The notes: generated by a model from the sequence alone, not told the origin. A stretch of DNA of 64,000 nucleotides from Mucilaginibacter sp. OK283 (GCF_900110415.1 NZ_FODR01000014.1:62001-126000); one strand, 5' to 3'. Positions 25,554-35,383 are shown, numbered from the stretch's first letter. Program-made: numbers and translations.

Positions 25554-26837
25554 TTACTTTTTAGTGTAGATAATGCGGTATATGGTACCTTTTGAATCAT
25601 CAGTAACATACAAAGAACCATCGGCACCCTGGGCAAGCCCGCAGGGGCGATGATCGGCACGACCAGCGGCGGTTTTTTCGGGTGAGCCCGAAAAACCATC
25701 TGCAAATACTTCCCAATCGCCGTCGGGCTTTCCATTTTTAAATGGCTGAAAAACTACGAAGTATCCGGCCTGTGGTTCGGGAGCCCTGTTCCATGAGCCA
25801 TGAAATGCTATAAAAGCGCCGTTTTTATACTTCGCCGGAAATTGATTGCCGGTATAAAACAGCAAACCATTGGGCGCCATATGGCCAGGATAGGCGGCAG
25901 CCGGATCGATAAATTTAGCATCAGCTTCTTTTTTTCCATCGCCGCCATACTCAGGGGCTAGTATCTTTTTATGCTGAATCTGGTCATAGTACATAAACGG
26001 CCAGCCTGCATTGTCTCCCTTTTTAAGGGCGTATAAACATTCGGCTGGTAACTCAGCAGATTGTTTGGTGGTATATAGTTCGGGCCACGAGCTGTTGAGG
26101 TTATCCCTGCCATGCTGCATTACAAAAAGCTGGTTGTCCTGCTGATTCCAGTCCATACCAACCATATTCCTTAGCCCGGTTGCATACCGCACACCATCGC
26201 CATAGGTTTGGTTTAATTTGTCGGCCTTAAACTGCCACACCCCACCCATCGAATCAAGAATAGGGCAGCCCGGTATTCCGGGTGAATGTAACCCACGGTC
26301 TTTTTCCTGGCATGAATTAAACCAGGCGCCTATGTTTACATAAATATTGCCATCGTTATCCAATGCAAACGATTTGGTTTCGTGCTGGCGGCCCGCCTTT
26401 AAGCCGGTAACTATTTTTTCGGGCTGATCGGGGTTAATAACTTCATTTTTATCATTCACCTTATACCTGAATACCTCGGTATTGGATGAAGCATACAGGT
26501 AGCCGTTTTTTAAGTAAACTTCGGTACCACCGTAAGTGCCAAAGCCCGATTTGAGTTCTGCCTTGCCATTTGCAGCTTCATGAAATACCAAAATACCTTT
26601 ACCTTCTTTGTTAACCTTTGCAAGCTTTACATAAATATCGCCCTGTGGCGTAACCACTAAATGCCTTGCCTTGGCACCGGTTTCGGCAACTTTTAAGGCG
26701 CCAAATCCGGCGGGTAATTTTAAGCCTGCATTATCGGCATCGGGTACTACATCGGCTGCTGGTTTTAGGGCATAAAGTGTTACGCTTACTGCGAGCGCTG
26801 TAAGTATTATTATTAACCTGGATAGTTTACTTTTCAT
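25554..26837 (-). CDS. Secreted PQQ-dependent sugar dehydrogenase (sorbosone/pyranose dehydrogenase-like)
   Basis: Beta-propeller dehydrogenase of 427 aa with a signal peptide (SRLIIILTALAVSVTLYAL). Motifs of the L-sorbosone dehydrogenase/AA12-like group include TGLRNMVGMDW, VMQHGRDNL, AFHGSWNR and HRPCGLAQGADGSLYVTDD. The enzyme should oxidise the anomeric carbon of a free sugar in the periplasm, reducing PQQ. Fungal AA12 relatives are known to act on rare pyranoses including L-fucose, which fits the two fucosidase families nearby. This substrate is inferred. No PQQ biosynthesis gene is in the window, so PQQ may be made elsewhere or taken up. The next gene is a cytochrome c. Confidence 0.87.
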   Translation of the reverse strand: MKSKLSRLIIILTALAVSVTLYALKPAADVVPDADNAGLKLPAGFGALKVAETGAKARHLVVTPQGDIYVKLAKVNKEGKGILVFHEAANGKAELKSGFGTYGGTEVYLKNGYLYASSNTEVFRYKVNDKNEVINPDQPEKIVTGLKAGRQHETKSFALDNDGNIYVNIGAWFNSCQEKDRGLHSPGIPGCPILDSMGGVWQFKADKLNQTYGDGVRYATGLRNMVGMDWNQQDNQLFVMQHGRDNLNSSWPELYTTKQSAELPAECLYALKKGDNAGWPFMYYDQIQHKKILAPEYGGDGKKEADAKFIDPAAAYPGHMAPNGLLFYTGNQFPAKYKNGAFIAFHGSWNRAPEPQAGYFVVFQPFKNGKPDGDWEVFADGFSGSPEKTAAGRADHRPCGLAQGADGSLYVTDDSKGTIYRIIYTKK

Positions 26838-26853
26838 GCAATTATTTATTTTA

Positions 26854-28410
26854 TTAAAGTTCCTTTTTATTCACATCCGCCATCCTGGTGTTTGCTACCG
26901 GCAAGCTGTTATATATGTTAAAATCCTTTACTTCATTTAAAATAAATGCCGGTGCATTGGCCGCTTTCTGCGCTTTGATATGCTGAAAATCGGCACCGGT
27001 TACATGGTCAAGTATAAATGCCGGGCGAAGATCCTCATCAATATAACTTACCTCCACATCGTTCATTTTAAGATCTTTAACATTGCGGATAAAGAAGCCA
27101 TAGGATGGCATTGTACCAAAACGGTATGGTTCGGGATACTCTTTTTCTAAACCAGGTACTTCACGTGTTGATTGCTCTTTAGTACCGCCGCCTTTGTAAT
27201 AAATCCTGATATTGCTTAACCGCAGGTCTTCAATATCATGGCCAGGAATTCCGCTTATGATTGCACCATGCTTATTATCGGCATTATAACATACCACATT
27301 GCTGATGATAACGCGCCTCAGTGCGCCTACAGGTGTACCTTCGGGGGCACGCATGCGCGCGCCTAAACGAACAAAAATGGGTGCGTTTACAATATCGCGC
27401 ATAGTAATATTGGTAATGGTAACATCTTCTAAAAGCGCACCATCAACCGTTTCAAGGGCCAAACCACGGCAATAATCAAACACACAATTGGATATGGTGA
27501 CATTTTTAAATCCGCCATTTGATTCGGTGCCCATTTTTATACGGCCTGTAGGATTGCCGTCGGAGTATTTTTTTTCGTTCCGTTTAAAAGTGCCGTCTAA
27601 AAACGAACCTTCATCATAACCGCTTACCTGGCAGTTGGTAATAGTAACATTTTCTGTAGCGCGGGCAAAGCCAAGCCCAAAGGTGCTTTTCAAACATATA
27701 CCATCATCATAAGGCGAGTTAACGCTGCAGTTAGAAATACGCACATTACGGCAACAGTCAATATCCATCCCGTCGCGGTTGGTATCCATTTTTACATTAT
27801 CAATAGTAAAGTTATCTATCCCGGTAGCCAGGATGCCAAACCAACCGCCATGCAATATAGATATGTCTTTAATGATTACATTGCGGCATAAATAAAGGCT
27901 GATTGTTTTGTTGGGGCGCTTGTCATCCTCTCCTTTGTTACTCCGTACCAGGTCTTTTCCCCAAAGGGTGCCGGGGCCTAATATGGAAATATCATGCAGG
28001 TTTTCGCCCCATATCAAACTGTTATGCCAATGCCTGTGCCCAAAATCCTGGTATTTGTTGTCGATCTTATCTTCGGGTAAATCATAACCTGAATCATCAG
28101 CAATTGGAGCTGCAATTATTGTAGCTCCCTGGTCTATGTACAAAGAGATATTGCTTTTGAGATGAATAGAACCGCATAAATAATTACCGGCAGGAAAGTA
28201 AACAGTGCCTCCGCCGGCTGTTGCCGCAGCATCTATTGCTTTATTAATCCCTTTGGTATCAATGGTTTTTCCATCTCCTTTTACGCCATAAAGTTTTACA
28301 TTATATGGTGATGTTTCGGGTGCCGGATAAACTCCAGCATAAGCTGTAAGGCCATAAAAAAACAAAAGAAAAGTAAAAAGAATACCTGGAACCGGGTTAT
28401 GCTTTTTCAT
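26854..28410 (-). CDS. Glycoside hydrolase family 28 (polygalacturonase-type), secreted, copy 2
   Basis: GH28 beta-helix enzyme of 518 aa with a signal peptide ending near LTAYAG. The opening YNVKLYGVKGDGKTIDT, the NRDGMDIDCC strip and PYDDGICLKST carry the catalytic Asp residues. RIKMGTESNGGFKNV follows. It shares layout with copy 1 but is clearly diverged, so the two are older paralogues rather than a recent duplication. It is the first enzyme gene after SusD, separated from it by a 172-bp gap containing a long imperfect stem-loop, and 16 bp from the PQQ dehydrogenase. Confidence 0.92.
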   Translation of the reverse strand: MKKHNPVPGILFTFLLFFYGLTAYAGVYPAPETSPYNVKLYGVKGDGKTIDTKGINKAIDAAATAGGGTVYFPAGNYLCGSIHLKSNISLYIDQGATIIAAPIADDSGYDLPEDKIDNKYQDFGHRHWHNSLIWGENLHDISILGPGTLWGKDLVRSNKGEDDKRPNKTISLYLCRNVIIKDISILHGGWFGILATGIDNFTIDNVKMDTNRDGMDIDCCRNVRISNCSVNSPYDDGICLKSTFGLGFARATENVTITNCQVSGYDEGSFLDGTFKRNEKKYSDGNPTGRIKMGTESNGGFKNVTISNCVFDYCRGLALETVDGALLEDVTITNITMRDIVNAPIFVRLGARMRAPEGTPVGALRRVIISNVVCYNADNKHGAIISGIPGHDIEDLRLSNIRIYYKGGGTKEQSTREVPGLEKEYPEPYRFGTMPSYGFFIRNVKDLKMNDVEVSYIDEDLRPAFILDHVTGADFQHIKAQKAANAPAFILNEVKDFNIYNSLPVANTRMADVNKKEL

Positions 28411-28484
28411 AAGGTTTTAATTATTGCGTTTTGTTTGTTATAAATAGATGTTAAGTGAACCCTGTATTAAGTAAACAGTTTTTA

Positions 28485-28557
28485 GTCGGTAGTCTCAAGT
28501 CGTATTTTGCTTGTTTCTTACTCAGAACTTAAGCCTTCCGACTTAAGACTAACCGAC
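28485..28557 (-). repeat. Long imperfect stem-loop between SusD and the enzyme genes
   Basis: Arms 28485-28502 and 28539-28557 pair over about 18 bp with one bulge and one mismatch (GTCGG, TAGTCT and AAGTCG blocks). The loop is 36 nt and contains a CTTAAG repeat. No U-tract follows on the minus strand, so it is more likely an mRNA-stabilising or processing hairpin than a terminator. Its position would allow higher susCD than enzyme expression. Confidence 0.55.
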
Positions 28558-28582
28558 AATTTAAGTATGACAAGACACTAAC

Positions 28583-30292
28583 TTACCAACCAGGGTTTTG
28601 AGGATAAGGGGTGCCGGTAATAGTGGCATCAATTTGTGTTTGCGGAATTGGGCGCAGCACGTGAAATGGCTTAATGTTACTTTTACCATCGGTGTTATGC
28701 AGCTTTACCCTTTCCAGTAACTTACCTGTACGGGCCAGGTCAAGCCAGCGTACCAGTTCGCCGCATAGCTCTCTTGAGCGCTCATCCAAAATAAAATCCA
28801 GTGTGATTTTATCAGCAGTGATATCCATTGCAGCCGCGTTGCCCGATGGGTAAGCAGCTCTTTCGCGCACCGCATTGATATACGGTACCGCATCAGCTGC
28901 ACGGCCATCCATATACAATGCTTCGGCAGCAATTAAATAGGTTTCGGCTAAGCGGTATATGATGATAGGCCTGCTGGATGGTGAATTTTGATCGGGCCGT
29001 TTGGTATCAAAATATTTGATCATGGCCGGCGACAGGGCAATACTGTATTTACCTGGCGGAATAACCTGGTAACGATACCCTGCAATTTGGCTGGATGTCA
29101 TGTCATAACCCGGCATCCATATAGCTGTATCGCCTACCGTAAATTTAGGTGCGCCTGGTTGTGCACCCGCCGGAGCCCCTGCCGGTAAAGGATTGGGCCA
29201 GTTTGGTATAGATGCAGCATTGTTACACAACCACATGGTTTGAAACGTTTTATTATACCGTTGATCATTTACCCTTTCTTTAAACACGGTATCGGTAAGC
29301 CAATGGGTAGGTACAGCACGTATATAAGGCCGGCCATAAAGTGTGCTGCGCTGCATACCTGGCTGCACCTCATATTTAGGCGCAAATAAATGGCACAGCA
29401 AATTATCGGGGCCGCTATTATTTTGAGTTGGCGAACCATTGTAGGCCAGTGTTGTAGTGTGCTGTACTGTCCACAATATTTCGCTGTTGCTTTCATTGCC
29501 TTCGGCAAATACTTTTCCAAAATCCTGCTGCAGCTTTATGCCGGCACCAGGAGCAACATTGGTAATTAAATCAATTGCGTTGGTATATGCGTTTTTATAA
29601 TCATCAGCTTGCTTGGCCGATGAGCCCGCCCTTGTTAAGTAAACTTTTGCAAGCATATGCTCTGCAGCAGCTTTGGTAGCCCTCCCCGGCTGTACGCCAT
29701 TGGTTAACGGCCCTACAGGCAAAGCAGCTATGGCATCTTTAAGGTCCTGAATTATAAAAGTATATACATCGGCCATCGGCGCGCGCGTGGCAGAAGTTGT
29801 TGGGGTTGCCTGAAAGCTTTTATTTAAGGTTACATCGCCCCAAAACTGAACTAATATAAAGTAATAGTTGGCCCGCAGAAACTTAGCCTCGCCAATTAAA
29901 CTTGCTTTTGTTGCATCATCCAGCCCGGCCGGAGCATTATCAATTAGACCGTTACAGGTATTGATATAGGTGTAACAGTTTTTCCAAATGCCGGCTACTA
30001 TGCCATCGGCGGTATTGAAGTTACTGTTGTATTTAACCAGGCCGTTATTGCCATCGTTACCGGCAATAAATTCGTCGGTACCGGGCACGGTCATTTCAAA
30101 ATAGGTATCAGGTCCCCAAATGGTCCTGAAACCGGCATAGGCTGCCGTAAGCCCCGACATGAAACCCTGTGTTGTTGTAAAAAAAGCTGGGGTTAAGGTT
30201 GATTTAGGAGCTTCTACCAATGTTTTTTTACACGAGGTAACAATCAGACCTAAAAATAAACAGCTGTATAAATATATAGATATCCTTTTCAT
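28583..30292 (-). CDS. susD: SusD/RagB family surface glycan-binding lipoprotein
   Basis: SusD-like protein of 569 aa. A lipoprotein signal peptide ends in LIVTSC (C21), followed by the usual start of the mature protein with PKSTLTPAFFTT. The TPR-rich N-terminal half includes LIGEAKFLRANYYFILVQFWGDV. The C-terminal half includes RPIIIYRLAETYLIAAEALY and FILDERSRELCGELVRWLDLARTGKL, both classical SusD motifs. It caps the SusC barrel on the cell surface and binds oligosaccharides for import. It follows susC by 11 bp. The ligand is inferred from the neighbouring enzymes to be pectic. Confidence 0.96.
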   Translation of the reverse strand: MKRISIYLYSCLFLGLIVTSCKKTLVEAPKSTLTPAFFTTTQGFMSGLTAAYAGFRTIWGPDTYFEMTVPGTDEFIAGNDGNNGLVKYNSNFNTADGIVAGIWKNCYTYINTCNGLIDNAPAGLDDATKASLIGEAKFLRANYYFILVQFWGDVTLNKSFQATPTTSATRAPMADVYTFIIQDLKDAIAALPVGPLTNGVQPGRATKAAAEHMLAKVYLTRAGSSAKQADDYKNAYTNAIDLITNVAPGAGIKLQQDFGKVFAEGNESNSEILWTVQHTTTLAYNGSPTQNNSGPDNLLCHLFAPKYEVQPGMQRSTLYGRPYIRAVPTHWLTDTVFKERVNDQRYNKTFQTMWLCNNAASIPNWPNPLPAGAPAGAQPGAPKFTVGDTAIWMPGYDMTSSQIAGYRYQVIPPGKYSIALSPAMIKYFDTKRPDQNSPSSRPIIIYRLAETYLIAAEALYMDGRAADAVPYINAVRERAAYPSGNAAAMDITADKITLDFILDERSRELCGELVRWLDLARTGKLLERVKLHNTDGKSNIKPFHVLRPIPQTQIDATITGTPYPQNPGW

Positions 30293-30303
30293 CTTATTTT
30301 AAT

Positions 30304-33300
30304 TTAAAGTGTCATGTTAATACCGAATATAAATGACTTTGTGGGAGGAGTATCAATGGCTAAGCTTCCAGCCGTTTCGGGGTCAAGACCGTGAAAAGTA
30401 TTGCGATACGGCGAAAAAAGTATAAATGGATTTTGCGCCGTTGCATATATTCTTAATGACTTTGCCTTAATACGTTTTGTTATTGATTCGGGCATATAAT
30501 AACCCAGTGTAGCGCTCCTTATTTTAAGGAAAGTACCATCAAAGTAGCTCAGTAACGATGAGTAAGGTGTATTGGTTGATGCAGAGTTTGGTTTTGGATA
30601 AAAATTTTGATGATTGGTTGGGGTCCAGTAATCTTCATTCAGGTTATTATAATTGCCCTGGAAGGTATTAACAAAACCGCCGCTTTGAAATAACCGGGAG
30701 GTTATTAAACCGCCTACCCTGTAAACTCCAACTACGGTAAAATCAAAACCCTTGTAGGCTATACGGTTGGTAAATCCACCTGTGTATTTTGGCTGATCTG
30801 ATCCAAGCACTATCCTGTCGCTTGCACTAATCTTTCCATCCTTGTTTACATCTTCTACCCTTATGGTGCCTATAACCGAACCAGTACCTGTTGTGGTAAG
30901 CCCAAGGCTTTTTGCCTGCGCGGTATCAGCGGCAGTATTTTGCCAGATTCCCACTTTTTTATAGTCGAAGATGGCATTAATAGACTGACCTACGAAAAGG
31001 TTGTTCGCTATGTCCTGCGTAACACCGCTTGCTAATTTGGTTACTGTTCCGCGGTTGAAGGTAATGTTGGCACTGGTAGTCCAGCTAAAGCTGTTTCTGC
31101 CGTTACCCTGTATATTAACACTGCTTACGCTTATTTCGATACCCTTGTTTTGCGTTTGGCCAACATTGGTTAAAATGCTGTTGGGGATACCGGATGTTGG
31201 CGGTAAAGACAAGGGAAGCAACAACGACCTGGTATATTGATGATAAGCATCAACGGCACCCGTTATCCGTCCGTCAAGAAAACCAAAGTCAACACCGGCA
31301 TTTAGTGTCGATGTATACTCCCAGGTAAGGTTGGGGTTGGGCACGTTTGTTGGGTATGCCCCGGTGAGGTTGGTAGAGCCAAAGTTATAGTTAACCGATG
31401 TTAACGCGCCTAATGTTTGGTAAGGGTTAATGGCAGTATTACCAACCGTACCATAGCTTACCCGCAATTTAAGATTTGATAACACGTGCGAATCTTTAAA
31501 CATAGGCTCCTGAGTAATATTCCACGCGGCAGCGGCCGATGGGAACACATGATACTTGTTACCAGGCGCCAGGCGCGATGAACCATCTGAACGCATGGTT
31601 AATGTAAGCAGGTATTTATTGGCAAAGCCATAATTTACCCTTGCCATGTAGGATATAATATCCCATTTTGAGTACGAGCCGGATCCGCTCAAATTAGCGC
31701 CATACTGCGGGTTAAAATACTGAATACCATCTGACAGAATATTGTTATAACTGAATGAGTTAGATTGCGATTGACTTTCCTGCAAACTGTACAGACCAGT
31801 AAAATTGATATGGTGCTTTTGAGCAATTGTTTTGTCGTAAGTTAAAATATTTTCAAGCGTATAGTTGTAGCTGTAAGTACTTTGGTTATTTGCTGTAGAT
31901 GCACCGCCCAGGTTATTAGTGGTTGCGCTGGCGTAGTAATTTCCGTATATATCGGGCCGTATTTCGGCACCACCGTTAAACCTGTATTTTAAGCCCGGCG
32001 CCAGGTTAATCTCGGCATAAGCAGTGGTAAATGTTCCAAACCGTTTGCGTGTTTCGGCAACAGCACCTGGAACAAAGTTAGCAAGCGGGTTCCAAACCTG
32101 GTTGGCACTGCCCGCTGTAAAACCTACTAATTGCCCGGTCGCATCATCATACGGGGTAGAAAGCGGGCTTGCCCTTAGCGCCTGCCCAAGTGGGTTAGCA
32201 TTTTCGCCATTGGTATAGCTTAAGGTGTTTAAACTGCTTAAGCCTATTTTAACGTTTTTACCCAATTGCTGATCAATGCTTAATTTGATAGCGTACCGCA
32301 CGAATGACTGGCCAAAATATATACCGGTTTCGTTATAATACCCGCCAGATATAGCATATTGGGTTAAATCGTTACCACCGGAAACGCCTAACTGGTGATC
32401 GGTAACAAAACCGGTTTTATAAATCAGGTCTTGCCAATCTGTACTGCGTCCGCTTTTAATTGAGGCTACTTCCTGCGGGGCAAAAGAGCCATCGGTTAAA
32501 AAGGCCGGATCATCCAAGCCCGAATATTTGCCGGGGTTCCCGTTGATGAGGCCCCATTTTTTAAGGTCTTCAAATTGAGTGCCATTCATTACATTATAAT
32601 GCCCCATTGGCTTGTTAAAACCGGCGTAACCACTGTAGGTTATTGATGTACCGCCTTTTTTACCCCGGCGGGTAGAAACCAATAAAACACCGTTAGCTCC
32701 CCTTGAACCATAAATAGCGGTGGAGGAAGCATCCTTCAATACCTCTAACGATACTATATCATCCGGATTAATATCATTAAGGCTTCCGTTAAAAGGAAGG
32801 CCATCAACTACAATCAATGGTGAATTTGAGGCGTTTATTGACCTGGTGCCCCTGATTAAGATTGAAGGCGTAGCTCCCGGATGGCTGTTACCGGCGCTTT
32901 TTTGAATATCAACACCTGCGGCCTGCCCCTGTAACGCCTGGCCTATATTTGCGGCCGGAATATCGCGAAGCGCCTGCTCATTAACAGAGACTATTGAACC
33001 TGTTATGTCCGACTTTTTCTGAACACCATAACCAACCACTATAACATCGCTCAACGACCTCAAATCGCTTACCATAGTTACATTAATAACGGTTTGGTTG
33101 TTAATATTGATTTTTTGTGTTTTATAACCGATAGAAGAAAATATCAACGCTGCATCCGGAGCAGCTCTTAGCGAATAAGCTCCGTTGGTATTGGTGATAA
33201 CACCTTTGGTACTGCCTTCAATCACAACTGATACACCCGGTAGGGGGCCGTTTAAATCTGACACCGTGCCTGTAACCGTAATATCGGCCGATTCGGTTTT

Positions 33301-33705
33301 TATATCCGGTCCGGAAGATTTATCGGTGAACAAGCTCGTTTTCAGTGTTGCTGTTTTGTCGTAAATTACAATACCGTCACTAATTTCTTTAAACGTAAGC
33401 TGTGTTTTAGAAAACAGGTAGTTAAGGATATTGCTCAGTTTTTCCTCTTTGAACTTATTAGGTTTAACCGAATACCCCTTTAAATCTTCGGGGTTGTAGG
33501 AGAATTTGATGCCCGTTTGTTTTTCGAGCTTACTGATGGAGCTCTGCAGACTTTCCTTGCCAAAGGAAATTTTGACAAGCGTGGCCGAAATCTGGCTCTT
33601 TGCTGTCTTAGCAAGCAGTAACTGGCAACACACCAGCGAGCATACTACTACAGTTATTGATACTTTCATGAAAAAAGTAAAAAATTTAGTCAATTTTTTT
33701 ATCAT
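30304..33705 (-). CDS. susC: SusC/RagA TonB-dependent transporter with N-terminal STN signalling domain
   Basis: TonB-dependent receptor of 1133 aa. After a signal peptide (about 12-40) it has an STN domain (about 44-117, SISKLEKQTGIKFSYNPEDL), a carboxypeptidase D regulatory-like domain (about 143-212, VTGTVSDLNGPLPGVSVVIEG), a TonB-box-like segment (LSDVIVVGYG, 219-228), a plug (about 230-346, with VLKDASSTAIYGSRGANGVLLV) and a long beta-barrel. The STN domain touches the FecR anti-sigma factor, so this transporter both imports glycan and reports its presence. The sigma and anti-sigma genes lie directly upstream. ATG 33705 is used; Met13 is a possible alternative. Confidence 0.96.
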   Translation of the reverse strand: MIKKLTKFFTFFMKVSITVVVCSLVCCQLLLAKTAKSQISATLVKISFGKESLQSSISKLEKQTGIKFSYNPEDLKGYSVKPNKFKEEKLSNILNYLFSKTQLTFKEISDGIVIYDKTATLKTSLFTDKSSGPDIKTESADITVTGTVSDLNGPLPGVSVVIEGSTKGVITNTNGAYSLRAAPDAALIFSSIGYKTQKININNQTVINVTMVSDLRSLSDVIVVGYGVQKKSDITGSIVSVNEQALRDIPAANIGQALQGQAAGVDIQKSAGNSHPGATPSILIRGTRSINASNSPLIVVDGLPFNGSLNDINPDDIVSLEVLKDASSTAIYGSRGANGVLLVSTRRGKKGGTSITYSGYAGFNKPMGHYNVMNGTQFEDLKKWGLINGNPGKYSGLDDPAFLTDGSFAPQEVASIKSGRSTDWQDLIYKTGFVTDHQLGVSGGNDLTQYAISGGYYNETGIYFGQSFVRYAIKLSIDQQLGKNVKIGLSSLNTLSYTNGENANPLGQALRASPLSTPYDDATGQLVGFTAGSANQVWNPLANFVPGAVAETRKRFGTFTTAYAEINLAPGLKYRFNGGAEIRPDIYGNYYASATTNNLGGASTANNQSTYSYNYTLENILTYDKTIAQKHHINFTGLYSLQESQSQSNSFSYNNILSDGIQYFNPQYGANLSGSGSYSKWDIISYMARVNYGFANKYLLTLTMRSDGSSRLAPGNKYHVFPSAAAAWNITQEPMFKDSHVLSNLKLRVSYGTVGNTAINPYQTLGALTSVNYNFGSTNLTGAYPTNVPNPNLTWEYTSTLNAGVDFGFLDGRITGAVDAYHQYTRSLLLPLSLPPTSGIPNSILTNVGQTQNKGIEISVSSVNIQGNGRNSFSWTTSANITFNRGTVTKLASGVTQDIANNLFVGQSINAIFDYKKVGIWQNTAADTAQAKSLGLTTTGTGSVIGTIRVEDVNKDGKISASDRIVLGSDQPKYTGGFTNRIAYKGFDFTVVGVYRVGGLITSRLFQSGGFVNTFQGNYNNLNEDYWTPTNHQNFYPKPNSASTNTPYSSLLSYFDGTFLKIRSATLGYYMPESITKRIKAKSLRIYATAQNPFILFSPYRNTFHGLDPETAGSLAIDTPPTKSFIFGINMTL

Positions 33706-33785
33706 CTTTACAAAGTTTTTGTCTTAAAAAACTATGTAAATCATTGGTTTAGCTTGGAACCTGCCAATAACTTACATTAACTCAG

Positions 33786-33823
33786 TGCCAATGTCTGCTA
33801 AGCTTTGCTCATAGACATTGGCA
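33786..33823. repeat. Perfect 11-bp inverted repeat between fecR and susC
   Basis: Arms TGCCAATGTCT (33786-33796) and AGACATTGGCA (33813-33823) with a 16-bp loop. Six T residues follow on the plus strand (33824-33829), so it looks like a terminator for plus-strand RNA. All flanking genes run on the minus strand, where the stem is preceded by A residues. It could stop antisense transcripts into fecR or act as a hairpin in the susC leader. Confidence 0.6.
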
Positions 33824-33834
33824 TTTTTTATTTA

Positions 33835-34722
33835 CTATTTGTTAGGTATTTTTTCTAAAGAAACCTCCTTTCCCTTTATCGTATAGTTTACGCGATGTAT
33901 TGTTTTAATAATTTCGAGCACCTGCTGCAAATTATCGTTGTTTGAAAAATGAATAGTTGTTGGCAGGGTGTTCAATTTATCATGATCGTAGGTGATGTGA
34001 ACGTTATAGATGTTTTCGAGCCTGAGCATCAGTTCAGCAAAAGAAACATCATATAAATTAACCTCGTTTGTTGTCCAGGCGGCTATCTTCCGTGAATCAA
34101 CTTTGCGAATGATGTGCTGATTGCTTAGCTGATCATAGGAAACTTCATTATCACGAGCAAGCACGCCAAAACTTTCACGATTTTTTCCAACCTCTACGAG
34201 TCCCCTTGTTACGGTTACCCTTACATCACTAAGTTTTTTAAAGTATTTGATATTAAAGGCCGTTCCTAAAACACGTGCATGCAAACTGCCATAATGAACA
34301 ATAAAAGGACTATGTTCGTCGTGTTTTATGTCGAAAAAAGCTTCGCCGTTAATCAACTGAATTTCGCGGGTTTTGTCAAACTTGTCGGGATAACGGATAG
34401 TGGAGCCCGAGTTTAACCACACCTTTGACCCGTCGGGTAAGTCAACAATATTGATATGCCCATTTGCCGCAGCAACCGTAACAAAATTGATTTTATTTTT
34501 TAAAGAGAGTTTAAGGCCCAATGCTATCGAGCAGCATAAAAGTACAAACGATGCTGCAACGGCATATTTACCCGACGTTGTTTTTATAAAATACCACTTA
34601 CCATAAATTTCTTTATGAATAGCATTTAACATCTGCTTTTCTATCGCCTGCATAGCTGCCTCATCATGCAGATGTGCTTCACCGCCAATAGGCTTATGAC
34701 CAGGCTTCAGCCATTTTATCAT
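33835..34722 (-). CDS. FecR family anti-sigma factor
   Basis: Inner-membrane anti-sigma factor of 295 aa. A short cytoplasmic N-terminus binds the sigma factor; one transmembrane helix lies at about 51-68 (KYAVAASFVLLCCSIALGL). The periplasmic FecR domain (about 80-190) includes VDLPDGSKVWLNSGSTIRYPDKF and GEAFFDIKHDEHSPFIVHYG. The C-terminal DUF4974 domain (about 215-290, YDVSFAELMLRLENIYNV) contacts the STN domain of SusC. It lies between the sigma and susC genes, the usual Bacteroidota order. Confidence 0.95.
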   Translation of the reverse strand: MIKWLKPGHKPIGGEAHLHDEAAMQAIEKQMLNAIHKEIYGKWYFIKTTSGKYAVAASFVLLCCSIALGLKLSLKNKINFVTVAAANGHINIVDLPDGSKVWLNSGSTIRYPDKFDKTREIQLINGEAFFDIKHDEHSPFIVHYGSLHARVLGTAFNIKYFKKLSDVRVTVTRGLVEVGKNRESFGVLARDNEVSYDQLSNQHIIRKVDSRKIAAWTTNEVNLYDVSFAELMLRLENIYNVHITYDHDKLNTLPTTIHFSNNDNLQQVLEIIKTIHRVNYTIKGKEVSLEKIPNK

Positions 34723-34819
34723 TATTGTAAAAGTGTATTTTGGTTTTTAAATATCTGCCTACAAGGCAGTTTATGCATTGGCACTTATAATACAAGCGCA
34801 ACTGGTTTTGGTACCAGAT

Positions 34820-35383
34820 TTATTTTATAAAAAGAAAAGTTATCACAAGGAACACATCCAATCCTGTGCGTAATATTTTAAGCGCGTTAGAGATCTGGTT
34901 TTTTACTGTACGGGGGGCTATATCAAGCATCTCAGATATTTCGCTGATGGATAAATTTTGCTGACGGGACAACACAAACACCTGTTGCATTTTACCAGGT
35001 AGCTCTTTAATGCGGCCTTCAATTGTATTGGAGAGTTCTTTGGCAATTAAATCGTCTTCGTTGGTAAATTCGTTGCCGCCACTTAATTGCATTAGTTCAT
35101 CCACTCCCCTCCTCCTGATCGCATCCTTTTTGTGAAAATTAATGATATTATTCTTTAAGGCCCTTAAGAGATACGATGAATTATATTGCTCGGGGCAAAG
35201 GGTAAACCTGCATTTCCATAAACTGATGAAAACCGTTTGAACAAGGTCCTTGGCATCATCAGATGAACCCGTTGAACGATAAGCAGCCTGGTATAAGCCC
35301 CGCCAGTTTCTTTTATAAAACTCGTCAAAGGCCCGGATATCTCCCTGCTTAATTAATGTTATTAATTCTACTTCAGACAGCAT
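34820..35383 (-). CDS. ECF RNA polymerase sigma factor, Bacteroidetes family
   Basis: Sigma-70 family ECF factor of 187 aa. Region 2 covers about 19-85 (DEFYKRNWRGLYQAAYRSTGSSDDAKDLVQTVF), and region 4 about 125-175 (LPGKMQQVFVLSRQQNLSISEISEMLDI, RTVKNQISNALKIL), with the helix-turn-helix that reads the -35 element. It is released by the FecR protein when SusC is loaded with substrate, then transcribes the PUL. The region upstream (35384-35798) presumably holds its promoter. Confidence 0.95.
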   Translation of the reverse strand: MLSEVELITLIKQGDIRAFDEFYKRNWRGLYQAAYRSTGSSDDAKDLVQTVFISLWKCRFTLCPEQYNSSYLLRALKNNIINFHKKDAIRRRGVDELMQLSGGNEFTNEDDLIAKELSNTIEGRIKELPGKMQQVFVLSRQQNLSISEISEMLDIAPRTVKNQISNALKILRTGLDVFLVITFLFIK

